A DNA stretch of 64,000 nucleotides from Burkholderiales bacterium. GTDB lineage: Bacteria; Pseudomonadota; Gammaproteobacteria; Burkholderiales; Burkholderiaceae_C. Each line of letters starts with the position of its first letter. Within the stretch, counting starts at the first letter, position 1. The notes below the pieces were generated by a model. That model saw nothing but the letters and a program-made list of their open reading frames with translations, did not search any database and was not told the origin of the DNA. Shown piece after piece: positions 25,778 through 36,189 of the stretch. Location: the NCBI GenBank assembly GCA_016000265.1, contig JAECRL010000004.1:74264-138263 (forward strand). Reading direction: 5' to 3'. The translations under genes were made by a program, and so were the position numbers.

Positions 25778-26572
25778 TCAGTAACCCGCCATGCGGGCGG
25801 TCACCAGGCGGTTCATGAAATCGGGGGAGAGCGTGGCGAGTCGGGCAAACAGCTTGGTCTGCCAGCCCACCAGGGTGTGAACGGGCAAGCCGGCCGCACG
25901 CGAGGTGGCCAGGCGCCAGACCGCATCGGCCACGTCGTCGGGGCCCAGGCGCACCCCCAGGGTTGCGACGGTCTTCATGCGGCTGACCTCGTTGGCCACC
26001 ATGGCGGTGTTGACGAACAGGGGCAGCACGTCCACCACGCGGATGCCATGGCGACGCCATTCGATGTCCAGCGCCTCGGTCAGGCTGCGCACCGCCGCCT
26101 TGCTGGCCGAGTAGGTGCCCAGCTCGGGCTGGCCGTACAGCGCCGAGGCCGAGCACATGTTGATGACGCGGCTGTCCGGCGTGCGACTGAGCAGCGGGAA
26201 CGCCAGGTGGCAGCCGTTGATGACGCCCTTGAGGTTGATGTCGATCAGGCGGTGGTGTCGCTCCAGGTCGGCGTCTTCAAAGGGTTGGGTCACGGCGACG
26301 CCGGCGTTGTTGAAGAGCACGTCCAGTCGCCCCCCCGTGGCGCGCTCGAAAACCGCCAGCGCGGCGCGCCAGTCGGACGCGGAACTGACATCCAGGCGCA
26401 GGGCGATGCAGCGATCGGCGCCCCCGCTTTGTCGCAAGGAGGCGAGGCCGACCTCGTCGACGTCACAGGCCCCCACGAACCAGCCGGCCCGCAGGAAACG
26501 TTCGGCGACCGCGCGGCCGATGCCCGCGGCGGCGCCAGTCACGAAGAGGGTGGGGCGAGGGGGGGTGGACAT
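25778..26572 (-). CDS. Short-chain dehydrogenase/reductase
   Basis: 264 residues from the ATG at 26572, which has AGGAG about 8 bases upstream. The classical SDR pattern is present: TGAAAGIGRAVAE cofactor loop, NNAGVAVTQPF, catalytic Ser in NMCSASALYGQ and YSASKAAVRSL (YxxxK). First gene of a three-gene minus-strand operon (SDR, MBL hydrolase, epimerase) that diverges from an AraC gene. Substrate unknown; the mix suggests processing of a lipid, steroid or other hydrophobic alcohol, which is inference. Confidence 0.88.
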   Translation of the reverse strand: MSTPPRPTLFVTGAAAGIGRAVAERFLRAGWFVGACDVDEVGLASLRQSGGADRCIALRLDVSSASDWRAALAVFERATGGRLDVLFNNAGVAVTQPFEDADLERHHRLIDINLKGVINGCHLAFPLLSRTPDSRVINMCSASALYGQPELGTYSASKAAVRSLTEALDIEWRRHGIRVVDVLPLFVNTAMVANEVSRMKTVATLGVRLGPDDVADAVWRLATSRAAGLPVHTLVGWQTKLFARLATLSPDFMNRLVTARMAGY

Positions 26573-26660
26573 CCGAAGGCTCCTGGGGTGAGACGTCAGC
26601 ATACGGACCGGGGGCTTGCCCGTCTTGACGCGTCCGCCTCAGTTTTTAACAATTTCATCC

Positions 26661-27782
26661 ATGGACACCCGCCAGCCCTCCCCTGAATTGCGCCGCCTGC
26701 ACGAACGCGACGTCGTGCAGGGCATGGTGCCGCAGACCTTCCTGAGGGTGCTGGCCGAGCACCTGCAACGGCACGGTGTGGCGCCCGCTTCGCTGATGCC
26801 GCCCGATGCGCTGCAACCCGGCCAGCACCACCTGGGGCGCCACCCCGCCGAGGCGTATTGCCAGCTGCTGCTGCGCGCCGCCGAGCGACTCAACGACCCG
26901 CTGCTGGGGCTGCACCTGGGGCAATCCATCCAGCCTTCGCACCTGGGGGCCTTGGGCTATGTGCTGCTGGCCTGCGAGAACCTGGGCGCGGCCTTGCTGC
27001 GCATCCAGCGCTACCACCGGCTGCTGCACGACATCAACCCCATCCAGCACCACATCGAGGGCGACAGCATGGTGCTGCAGTGGGGCGTGGCGCGCGGCAA
27101 ACCCGGGGCGCTCTTCGATGAAACGGGCCTCACCGCCATCGTGCAGTTCGCCCGGGCGTTGTGTGGGCGCAAGCTGGCGGTTCAAGCGGTCGACTTCGTC
27201 AACCCGCCCCCGAGCCAGACCGCGCCCTTCGTCGAGCACTTCGGCTGCCCCGTGCGCTGGGGGCAGGCCGTCACGCGCCTGGTCATCCCGCTGGCGAGCC
27301 TGCAAACCCCGCTGCACCAGCCCGACCCGGTGCTGCGCGGCCTGATGGAGGCGCAGGTCGACGCCGCGCTGGCGCACCTGCCCGACACGGGCGACCTGCT
27401 CGACCTCACGCGGCGCGTGGTGCGACAGCTCGCCCGCCACGGCGTGCCCGAGCTGGAGCAGGTGGCCGCCGAGTTGCGCCTGTCGCCGCGGGCGTTTTAC
27501 CGGCGGCTGGCCGAGCGGGGTTGCCAGTTCCGTCAGCTGCGAGACGACGCCTTGCGCGAACTCGCCGAAGCCCACCTGGGCGACCCGCGCCTGACGCTGG
27601 CCGACGTCAGCGAGCTGCTGGGCTACACCGAGCAGAGTGCGTTCTCACGCGCGTTCAAGCGCTGGAGCGGGACGTCGCCGTTGAAATGGCGCCAGGACCA
27701 TGGCGCCCGCGTCAAACCACCGCCTGACGGCTCAGCTCGCTGCAGTGAAAGCCCGTCTCCGCGGAGCGCGCCTGGGCGATGA
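26661..27782 (+). CDS. AraC-family regulator (second, OruR-like)
   Basis: 373 residues. The N-terminal half matches the PF12625 arabinose-binding-like domain (LGALGYVLLACENLGAAL). The C-terminal double helix-turn-helix includes LEQVAAELRLSPRAFYRRLA and TLADVSELLGYTEQSAFSRA. It diverges from the SDR-MBL-epimerase operon (88 bases between starts), so it probably controls that operon. Its last 71 bases overlap the end of glpD on the other strand; the overlapping part encodes a Pro/Ser-rich tail beyond the conserved domain. Confidence 0.85.
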   Translation: MDTRQPSPELRRLHERDVVQGMVPQTFLRVLAEHLQRHGVAPASLMPPDALQPGQHHLGRHPAEAYCQLLLRAAERLNDPLLGLHLGQSIQPSHLGALGYVLLACENLGAALLRIQRYHRLLHDINPIQHHIEGDSMVLQWGVARGKPGALFDETGLTAIVQFARALCGRKLAVQAVDFVNPPPSQTAPFVEHFGCPVRWGQAVTRLVIPLASLQTPLHQPDPVLRGLMEAQVDAALAHLPDTGDLLDLTRRVVRQLARHGVPELEQVAAELRLSPRAFYRRLAERGCQFRQLRDDALRELAEAHLGDPRLTLADVSELLGYTEQSAFSRAFKRWSGTSPLKWRQDHGARVKPPPDGSARCSESPSPRSAPGR

Positions 27783-29385
27783 ACCAGTCCGCCACGACCT
27801 GGCGCTGAGCCTCGGTGAGGTGCAGGCCCAGCTTGCTGCGGCGCCACAGCGCGTCCTCGGCGGTCAGCGCCCACTCGTGGCGCTTGAGGTAGAACAGCTC
27901 GGCCTCATAGAGATCCGGCGCCACCTCGGCGCCCAGGTCGGCGCGGGAGGAGACGCCGTCGAGCAGGCGCAGCACGCGCCCGCCGTAAGCGCGGGTCCAG
28001 CGGCGCAACAGGCCCAGGTCGATCCAGGGGTGGCGCTGGCGCAGCAGGTGCTGGAAAGCGGCCATGTCGGCCTGCGGGTGCTGCAACTCGTCGACCAGGT
28101 CGGAGAGGTCGCCACCGGGCAAGGTGGCCGACGCGGTCCAGGCGCGACGCGCCTCACCCAGCAAGGCCCCCACCTGGTCGGCGGCCTGCTCGGACAGCAG
28201 GCGAAAGGTGGTGAGCTTGCCGCCCCACACCGTCAACCAGGGTGAGGGTCGGCTCTGGGCCTGCAGCAGGTAGTCGCGCGTGACGGCCGAGGCGGCACCC
28301 TGGGCGTCGTCCAGCAAAGGGCGCACCCCCGCGAAGGACCACACCACGTCCGACGGCGCGATGGGCTGGCGCAGGTAGCGACCGAGTTCGCGGCAGAGGT
28401 AGGCGGTCTCGTCTTCGTCGATGGCCACGCGGGAGGGGTCGCCATGGAACTCGACGTCGGTCGTGCCCACCAGGGTGAAGTCGCGCTCATAGGGGATGGC
28501 GAAGATGATGCGCCGGTCCTGCCCCTGGAAGATGTAGGCGTGGTCGTGCTGGAACAGGCGCGGCACGACGATGTGGCTGCCTTTGACCAGGCGCAGCGCA
28601 CCGGCGGGCGGCCCCCCCGCGCCCTTGCCCCGGGCGTTTGCCGCAGGCGGCACCTGCATCACGTCGCGCAACAGCGTCTCGGCCCAGGGGCCCGCGGCGT
28701 TGACCACGGCGCGGGCGTGGACCGACAGGCGGCGCGTTTCGCGGCCGGTGAACGCGTCCCGGCGCGACAACTCCGCGCGCCAGCCGCCGCCATCGGTGCG
28801 GATGCGTTCGCAGCGGGTGCGCGTGAGGACCTGAGCGCCGTGCTCGGCGGCGTCGAGCGCGCACAGCGCCACCAGGCGGGCGTCGTCGACCCAGCCGTCG
28901 GAGTAGACGAAGCCGTGCGTCCACTTCGATTGCAGCGGCTCGCCCAGCGGGCTCTGGCGCAGCGACACCGACTCGGTGCCCGGCAGGAAGGTCCGCGCGG
29001 CCAGGTGGTCGTACAGCCACAGGCCCAGTCGGATCACCCAGACCGGGCGCATGGACGGGTCGTGCGGCAGCACGAAGCGCAGCGGCCACATCACGTGCGG
29101 GGCCGAGCGCAGCAGCACCTCGCGCTCCTGCAGGGCCTTGCGCACCAGGCTGAACTCGCGGTGCTCCAGGTAGCGCAGCCCGCCGTGGATGAGCTTGGTC
29201 GACGCCGACGAGGTGTGCCCGGCCAGGTCGTCCTGCTCGCACAACACCACGCGCCAGCCGCGCCCGGCGAGGTCCCGCGCGATGCCCACGCCGTTGATGC
29301 CCCCACCCACGACCAGCACGTCACAGTGGTGGTCCGCCGGGGTCAGCGGCGGCTCGGCGGCGACGTGGTCGGCGGTCTGGGTCAA
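27712..29385 (-). CDS. glpD: Glycerol-3-phosphate dehydrogenase, aerobic
   Basis: 557 residues. It oxidises glycerol 3-phosphate to dihydroxyacetone phosphate at the inner membrane and feeds electrons to ubiquinone. The FAD motif DVLVVGGGINGVGIARDLAG lies near residue 20, and STKLIHGGLRYLE, AGPWAETLLRD and GGKLTTFR are family landmarks. A TTG start at 29385 is chosen because AGGAG lies 6 bases upstream; no ATG or GTG fits as well. It diverges from glpR-glpK, the usual glycerol catabolic arrangement. Confidence 0.96.
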   Translation of the reverse strand: MTQTADHVAAEPPLTPADHHCDVLVVGGGINGVGIARDLAGRGWRVVLCEQDDLAGHTSSASTKLIHGGLRYLEHREFSLVRKALQEREVLLRSAPHVMWPLRFVLPHDPSMRPVWVIRLGLWLYDHLAARTFLPGTESVSLRQSPLGEPLQSKWTHGFVYSDGWVDDARLVALCALDAAEHGAQVLTRTRCERIRTDGGGWRAELSRRDAFTGRETRRLSVHARAVVNAAGPWAETLLRDVMQVPPAANARGKGAGGPPAGALRLVKGSHIVVPRLFQHDHAYIFQGQDRRIIFAIPYERDFTLVGTTDVEFHGDPSRVAIDEDETAYLCRELGRYLRQPIAPSDVVWSFAGVRPLLDDAQGAASAVTRDYLLQAQSRPSPWLTVWGGKLTTFRLLSEQAADQVGALLGEARRAWTASATLPGGDLSDLVDELQHPQADMAAFQHLLRQRHPWIDLGLLRRWTRAYGGRVLRLLDGVSSRADLGAEVAPDLYEAELFYLKRHEWALTAEDALWRRSKLGLHLTEAQRQVVADWFIAQARSAETGFHCSELSRQAVV

Positions 29386-29503
29386 GGAGCGCTCCTGTTT
29401 TCGTGAAACGTCATTGTGCCCAAGCCGCCGGGCCGGTGTTGGACACAAAACGCCAGGGTCGCCCCAATCACATGCGCGTTTCCCTTCTTTTATGTTGCAT
29501 TTT

Positions 29504-29538
29504 TTTCGGATAGGCTGGTGCAAACCCCTGATCCGAAA
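29504..29538. promoter_or_regulatory. Inverted repeat in the glpD-glpR intergenic region, candidate GlpR operator
   Basis: TTTCGGAT and ATCCGAAA form a perfect 8-bp inverted repeat separated by 19 bases, ending just before the glpR start codon. A further TTTCGTGAAA imperfect palindrome lies at 29398-29407 near the glpD start. TTCG-containing half sites recall DeoR/GlpR operators. Binding is inferred. Confidence 0.5.
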
Positions 29539-29540
29539 CC

Positions 29541-30323
29541 ATGCCCTCCTCCCCCTCCTGGAGCCCCAACCCCCGTCAGCAATCCCTGCTCGACGAGGTC
29601 AAGACACGCGGAGCCGTGTCGGTCGAGCGCCTGGCTCAGCGCCTGGACGTGACCATGCAGACCGTGCGCCGCGACGTGCAGCGCCTGGCTGAAGCCGGCT
29701 TGCTGACGCGCTTTCACGGCGGCGTCAGCCTGCCGCGCGAGGCCCCCTCGGTGGGCGCCTGGAAAGAACGCCAGGCCCTGTACGCCGACGCCAAGGCGCG
29801 CATCGCGCGCTCCGTGGCCGCCGCCATCCCCGAGGGCAGCACGCTGATGCTGGGCATCGGCACGACGGTGGAGGCCGTCGCGCGCGAGCTGCTCAAAAAG
29901 CCCGGCCTGACGGTGGTGACGCACAACCTGCACGTCGCCAGCCTGCTGAGCGAACACACGCAGTGCAAGGTGCACGTCGCCGGCGGCATGCTGCGCACCC
30001 GAGACAGCGCCATGGAGGGCGACGCCACCGTGGAGTACCTCTCGCGCTTCAAGGTCGACATCGCCATCCTGGGCACCCTGGGCATCGACGCCGACGGCAG
30101 CCTGCGTGACCGCGACCTGCGCGAAGAGGCCGTCACCCACGCCATGGTCACCCAGGCCCGCGAGACCTGGGTGGTCGCCGACGTCAGCAAGTTCGGCCAA
30201 CCCGGCCTGGCCCAGGTCGGCCACCTCAAGCACGCCCGCCGCGTCTTCACGCAGGCGCTGCCGCCACCGCCCTTCCCGCGCCTGCTGCAGGACTGGGACA
30301 TCGCGCTGACCATCGCGCCTTGA
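29541..30323 (+). CDS. glpR: DeoR-family repressor of glycerol-3-phosphate genes
   Basis: 260 residues. The N-terminal DeoR helix-turn-helix reads [21 protein letters not shown], split here as [11 protein letters not shown] then [12 protein letters not shown]. The C-terminal DeoR sensor (sugar-phosphate isomerase-like) domain has [17 protein letters not shown] and [22 protein letters not shown]. Location between divergent glpD and downstream glpK supports control by glycerol 3-phosphate. Length matches E. coli GlpR. Confidence 0.93.
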   Translation: MPSSPSWSPNPRQQSLLDEVKTRGAVSVERLAQRLDVTMQTVRRDVQRLAEAGLLTRFHGGVSLPREAPSVGAWKERQALYADAKARIARSVAAAIPEGSTLMLGIGTTVEAVARELLKKPGLTVVTHNLHVASLLSEHTQCKVHVAGGMLRTRDSAMEGDATVEYLSRFKVDIAILGTLGIDADGSLRDRDLREEAVTHAMVTQARETWVVADVSKFGQPGLAQVGHLKHARRVFTQALPPPPFPRLLQDWDIALTIAP

Positions 30324-30328
30324 ACCCC

Positions 30329-31878
<1,550 letters not shown>

Positions 31879-31882
<4 letters not shown>

Positions 31883-32304
31883 ACTTGCAAGGCCCTTGGC
31901 GCCGGGTGGTTCACGCCACCTTGTACGAGCTCATCGCCATCGTCGCCGTGACGCTGGGCATCGGCTGGCTGACCGCGCACGACAGCGGCCACGCGGGCCT
32001 GCTGGCGCTGGGCACCTCCGTCGTCGCCTTGCTGTGGAACGTTGCCTTCAACAGCCTGTTCGAAGCCTGGGAGCGCCGCCAGGCCGACCGCCGCCGCACG
32101 GTGCGCCGCCGCATCGCGCACGCCCTCGGCTTCGAAGGCGGGCTGGTGCTGCTGACCGTGCCGCTGATCGCGTGGTGGCTGCAGATGAGCTGGTGGCAGG
32201 CCCTGCTCACCGACCTGGGCCTCGTGGCGTTCTTCCTCGTCTACACCTTCGCCTTCAACTGGCTGTTCGACCGCGCCTTCGGCCTGCCGAACGCACTGCG
32301 TTAG
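31879..32304 (+). CDS. PACE (AceI-like) efflux transporter
   Basis: 141 residues, two bacterial transmembrane pair (BTP) domains with four membrane helices. The first pair has [17 protein letters not shown] with the membrane Glu typical of the family, and [19 protein letters not shown], the WN..(F/Y)N..F pattern. The second pair repeats it ([14 protein letters not shown]). PACE proteins export biocides such as chlorhexidine or short diamines by proton exchange. GTG start in a GTGA overlap with the glpK stop. Substrate not determined. Confidence 0.85.
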
Positions 32305-32451
32305 CCCCAGGGGTTTCCCTTGCCCTCGCGTGACGCGACCTTGCGCCGCGTCACGGCGTGTCGCGCACTCGCCCTTTGTGTCGCCCACACACCTACTGGC
32401 CCGGCCGCGTCAATCGAAGAATGCCCCACGCCATCGCTTCGTCCACGCGCC

Positions 32452-33453
32452 ATGCCAGCCAGCACGCCCACCGCCTCCCCCACGCTCCCCACGCACGCCG
32501 CCACCGCTCGCCACTTCACGGTGCGCGGGCCCGATGGCGATCTCGCCGTGACCACCTGGGGCGAGGCCCACCTGCCCGTCGTCGTGTTCGTGCACGGCTA
32601 CCCGGACAACAGCAGCAAGTGGGCCGACGTGGCCCAGGAGCTCTGCGGGGACTTCCACGTGGTGGCCTACGACGTGCGCGGCGCCGGGCGCTCCTTCACG
32701 CCCACCGGCGGCAGCGGCGCCTACAAGCTCGAGCGGCTGTGCGCCGACTTCCAGGCCGTGATCGACGCGGTCAGCCCCCAACGACCGGTGCACCTGGTGG
32801 CCCACGACTGGGGCTCCATCCAGGCCTGGGAGTTCGCCACCGAACCCCGCCTGGCCGGGAGACTGCTGTCCTACACCACCGCCTCCGGCCCCTGCCTGGA
32901 CCACGTCGGCCACTGGATGCGCGACCGCCTGCTGCGCCCCACGCCGATGAACCTGCTGCAGGTCATCAAGCAACTGCTGAAGTCCTGGTACATCTACCTC
33001 TTTCACCTGCCCTGGCTGCCCGAGGCGCTGTGGCGCGGCGTGCTGGGGCGTCGCTGGCACCAGGTGCTGCGCGTGCTGGAGTCCACCCACGTGGCCCCGC
33101 GCGAAGGCCAGGCCCGCGACGGCGCCAATGGCGTCGGGCTCTACCGCGCCAACATGCTGCCGCGCCTGTTGAGCCCACGCAAACGCCACGCCCACGCCCC
33201 CGTGCAGGTGCTCGCGCTGATGCAGGACCACTACGTCAACCCGGCGCTGACGCAGCACCTGGAGCGCTGGGTGCCCACGCTGTGGCGCCGCGAGGTGCAA
33301 GGCGGGCACTGGCTGTCCCTGAAGAACCCCCGGCTGTTCGCCAGCCTCGTGCGCGAGTTCATCCACCACATCGAAGGCCAACCCGCGAGCGCGGCCCTGC
33401 AGCGCGCCCGCGTGCGGCCGACCCCGGCCCAGATCGCCGCCCAGGCCCGCTGA
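32452..33453 (+). CDS. Alpha/beta hydrolase, epoxide-hydrolase-like (copy 1)
   Basis: About 333 residues. VVVFVHGYPDNSSKW carries the oxyanion-hole HGxP motif; the nucleophile elbow is VAHDWGSIQ, an Asp nucleophile as in epoxide hydrolases and haloalkane dehalogenases; the late catalytic His is in GGHWLSL. A cap region includes KSWYIYLFHLPWLPE. A closely similar paralogue at 34436-35350 flanks the PF10118 gene on the other side. Start chosen as the ATG nearest the domain; a longer frame from 32320 is possible. Confidence 0.82.
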   Translation: MPASTPTASPTLPTHAATARHFTVRGPDGDLAVTTWGEAHLPVVVFVHGYPDNSSKWADVAQELCGDFHVVAYDVRGAGRSFTPTGGSGAYKLERLCADFQAVIDAVSPQRPVHLVAHDWGSIQAWEFATEPRLAGRLLSYTTASGPCLDHVGHWMRDRLLRPTPMNLLQVIKQLLKSWYIYLFHLPWLPEALWRGVLGRRWHQVLRVLESTHVAPREGQARDGANGVGLYRANMLPRLLSPRKRHAHAPVQVLALMQDHYVNPALTQHLERWVPTLWRREVQGGHWLSLKNPRLFASLVREFIHHIEGQPASAALQRARVRPTPAQIAAQAR

Positions 33454-33501
33454 CCCGGCCCACCGACCCTGCACACGAACCCTGCACACGCAACCACCAC
33501 G

Positions 33502-34398
33502 ATGTCCCACGCCCCCGCCTCCCCCCACGCCCTGGAACCCCGCCACGTCAAGTTCGACTGGCGCGACACGCCCGTGCAATGGCTGCCCGGTGACCCCTTC
33601 GCCAACCACACCATCAACGTGCTGCACCTGCTCTTTCCAGCCGGCGAGATGTGGTTCTGCCGCGTCTACAACAAGGTGTTGCCGCTGATCACCGACCCGC
33701 AGGTGCACGCCGACGCCAAGGGCTTCATGCGCCAGGAAGCCATCCACGCCCGCTCGCACGAAGGCGTGCTCAAGCACTACCACGGCGCACACGGCATCGA
33801 CACCCGCCCCTTCACCGACCAGATCGACCACCTCTTCAAGCACGTGCTGGGCGAAGCGCCCTTCGGCTGGAAGATCGGGCACACGCGCTTCTGGATCCGC
33901 CAGCAGCTGGGCACCATCGCCGCGCTGGAACACTTCTTCGGCTACCTGGGCCACTGGGTGCTCAACGCGAAGGGCCTTGACGAAGCCGGCGCCGACCCGG
34001 TGATGCTGGACCTGTTGCGCTGGCATGGCGCCGAGGAGGTGGAACACCGCATGGTGGCCCACACCCTCTTCAAGCACATGGGCGGCACCTACCTGGAGCG
34101 CGTCCTCCACATGCTGCTGGTGATGGGCCTCCTGCTTCACCTGATCCACCGCGGCAACCGCTTCATGATGCGCGCGGACCCGCAGCGCCCCCGCCTGCGC
34201 GGCTTCCTCGGCAGCTGGCGCGCCAGCGCGCGCGGGGGGCGCCTGCCCGCCCTGGGCCACGTCATCGCCGCGGCAGCCCGCTACTTCGCACCGCGCTTCA
34301 CGCCCGGTGACGAAGGCGACACCGAGCAGGCCCTGGCCTACCTGGCGTCCTCGCCCGCGGCCTCGGCGGCCCAACACGGCGGCGCCTTCCGCCGCTGA
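33502..34398 (+). CDS. PF10118-type metal-dependent hydrolase (second copy)
   Basis: 298 residues, related to the protein encoded at 13529-14407. Metal-ligand motifs are FMRQEAIHARSHEGVL (near 78) and RWHGAEEVEHRMVAHTL (near 175). A hydrophobic stretch VLHMLLVMGLLLHLI around 205-220 suggests membrane contact. It sits between two paralogous alpha/beta hydrolases with gaps of 48 and 37 bases, so all three are probably co-transcribed and act in one pathway. The substrate is unknown. Confidence 0.82.
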   Translation: MSHAPASPHALEPRHVKFDWRDTPVQWLPGDPFANHTINVLHLLFPAGEMWFCRVYNKVLPLITDPQVHADAKGFMRQEAIHARSHEGVLKHYHGAHGIDTRPFTDQIDHLFKHVLGEAPFGWKIGHTRFWIRQQLGTIAALEHFFGYLGHWVLNAKGLDEAGADPVMLDLLRWHGAEEVEHRMVAHTLFKHMGGTYLERVLHMLLVMGLLLHLIHRGNRFMMRADPQRPRLRGFLGSWRASARGGRLPALGHVIAAAARYFAPRFTPGDEGDTEQALAYLASSPAASAAQHGGAFRR

Positions 34399-34435
34399 CC
34401 CCCGAAGCGCCGCCCCGCAACGCCTACACTCGGCC

Positions 34436-35350
34436 ATGAGTCCCATCCCGACCGAACACTTCTTCGTCCAAGGCCCGGACGGCGCGCTGGCCGTGCAACG
34501 CTGGGGCGCCAAAGACCGCCCGGTGGTCGTGCTGGTGCACGGCTACCCCGACAACCGCAGCAAGTGGGACGCCGTCGCCCTGCTGCTGTCGCGGCGCCTT
34601 CAGGTCATCGCCTACGACGTGCGCGGAGCGGGGGCCTCGTTCAAGCCCACCCGCCAGCGGGACTACGCCCTGGCGCGCCTGACGGCCGACTTCACCGCCG
34701 TGATCGACGCCGTCAGCCCCGGCCAGCCGGTGCACCTCGTCGCGCACGACTGGGGCTCCGTGCAGAGCTGGGAGTTCGTCACCGAGCCCGCCTTGAAGGG
34801 CCGCATCGCCTCCTACACCTCCTGCTCCGGCCCCTGCCTGGACCACGTCGGCCACTGGATGCGCGACCGCCTGCGCCGCCCCACCCCACGCGGCCTGCTG
34901 CAAATGGGGGTGCAGCTCATCAAGTCCTGGTACGTGTACTTCTTTCACCTGCCCGTCTTGCCCGAGCTGCTGTGGCGCCACGTCACCGGCCCGCACTGGC
35001 CCAAGCTGATGCGCTGGCTCGAAGGCGTGCGCATCCAGCCGCGCCCCACCCAGGCCGACGACGGCGCCTTCGGCGTCAACCTCTACCGAGCCAACTTCCT
35101 GCCCTGCGTGCTCCAGCCGCGCGAGCGCGTCGCCCACGCCCCGGTGCAGGTCCTCGTGGCCACGCGCGACCACTTCGTCAGCCCCGCGCTGAGCGAGGAC
35201 CTGGGCCGCTGGGTGCCCCAACTCACGCGCCAGGAGATCGACGCCGGCCACTGGGTGACGGTGCAGCAACCCGAGCGCTTCGCGCAAGCCGTGCAGGCGT
35301 TCATCGATCGGCAAACCGCCCTCGACGCGCACGCCCCGGCCGCCGCCTGA
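34436..35350 (+). CDS. Alpha/beta hydrolase, epoxide-hydrolase-like (copy 2)
   Basis: 304 residues. Same architecture as copy 1: VLVHGYPDNRSKW, Asp nucleophile in VAHDWGSVQSWEF, cap segment KSWYVYFFHLPVLPELLW, and late His in AGHWVTV. Shared stretches such as GPCLDHVGHWMRDRL are identical, showing a duplication within this cluster. The ATG at 34436 begins a compact protein; the longer open frame upstream overlaps the PF10118 gene and is unlikely to be used. Confidence 0.82.
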   Translation: MSPIPTEHFFVQGPDGALAVQRWGAKDRPVVVLVHGYPDNRSKWDAVALLLSRRLQVIAYDVRGAGASFKPTRQRDYALARLTADFTAVIDAVSPGQPVHLVAHDWGSVQSWEFVTEPALKGRIASYTSCSGPCLDHVGHWMRDRLRRPTPRGLLQMGVQLIKSWYVYFFHLPVLPELLWRHVTGPHWPKLMRWLEGVRIQPRPTQADDGAFGVNLYRANFLPCVLQPRERVAHAPVQVLVATRDHFVSPALSEDLGRWVPQLTRQEIDAGHWVTVQQPERFAQAVQAFIDRQTALDAHAPAAA

Positions 35351-35476
35351 GGCCACCGCCCCCCACCGCAAAGCACAAGCGCGATCCCCTTGTGCCGCAT
35401 CGGGTCATGCCGACCTCGCGCAGAATCCGGCCACCGCTCGCCCTTCCCCCACCTGCCCCCGCATGAGGAGACCCCC

Positions 35477-36082
35477 TTGAAGCTCTACATCAAACCCGGT
35501 GCCTGCTCCCTGTCGCCCCACATCGTGCTGGAAGAGATCGGCGCCACCTACGAAACCGAGGTCGTTGACCTGGCCAAAAAGGTCACGGCCAGCGGCGTCA
35601 ACTTCTTCGACATCAACCCCAAAGGCTACGTGCCCGCCCTGGTGCTGGACGGCGGCGAGCTGCTGACCGAAGGCCCGGCCATCGTGCAATACCTGGCCGA
35701 CCTCAAACCCCAGTCCAAGCTGGCCCCCCCGAACGGCTCGCTCGCGCGCTACCAGCTGCAAAGCTGGCTGACCTACATCGGCACCGAGCTGCACAAGAAC
35801 TTCACGCCCTTCTTCAACCCGGCCGCCACCGCCGAGATGAAGGAGCACGCCGGGGCCATGCTGCAGCGCCGCTTCGCCCTGGTCGAGACCCAACTGGCCG
35901 GCAAGCCCCACCTGCTGGGCGAGGACTTCACCGTGGCCGACGCCTACCTGTTCACCGTGGCGGGCTGGGCCAAGTTCATCAAGTTCGACCTCAGCCCCTT
36001 CCCGCAGCTGCAGGCCTTCCTGGGCCGCGTGGCCGCCCGCCCGGCCGTGCAGCGCGCGCTCCAGGCCGAGGGCCTGATCTGA
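35477..36082 (+). CDS. gst: Glutathione S-transferase, beta class
   Basis: 201 residues. The N-terminal thioredoxin-like domain begins LKLYIKPGACSLSPHIVLEE; Cys10 is the conserved cysteine of bacterial beta-class GSTs. TEGPAIVQYLADL forms part of the glutathione site, and the C-terminal helical domain has FTVADAYLFTVAGWA. TTG start at 35477 with GAGGAG 6 bases upstream. It conjugates glutathione to electrophiles in the cytoplasm; with epoxide-hydrolase-like neighbours, a detoxification role is a reasonable inference. Confidence 0.92.
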   Translation: MKLYIKPGACSLSPHIVLEEIGATYETEVVDLAKKVTASGVNFFDINPKGYVPALVLDGGELLTEGPAIVQYLADLKPQSKLAPPNGSLARYQLQSWLTYIGTELHKNFTPFFNPAATAEMKEHAGAMLQRRFALVETQLAGKPHLLGEDFTVADAYLFTVAGWAKFIKFDLSPFPQLQAFLGRVAARPAVQRALQAEGLI

Positions 36083-36112
36083 GGCCCCAGCCAGCGAAGG
36101 TGGTCGCCTTCT

Positions 36113-36118
36113 TATAAT
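36113..36118 (+). promoter_or_regulatory. Candidate -10 element upstream of leuS
   Basis: A perfect TATAAT in a very GC-rich setting, 72 bases before the leuS start. No good -35 match is seen at the usual distance, so support is moderate. Confidence 0.55.
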
Positions 36119-36136
36119 CCACGGATTCCCTTTTCT

Positions 36137-36167
36137 GCAGGCCGATGCCCGGGTGGCGTCGGCCTGC
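36137..36167 (+). promoter_or_regulatory. Leader hairpin upstream of leuS
   Basis: GCAGGCCGA and TCGGCCTGC form a perfect 9-bp stem that extends inward by about 4 more pairs including one G-U, with a 5-base loop. A weakly T-rich tract (GTTTGTCTT) follows. It lies between the candidate promoter and the leuS start, so it could be an attenuator-like leader, or else the terminator of the gst gene. Confidence 0.5.
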
Positions 36168-36189
36168 GTTTGTCTTGGCGGTGACCCCC

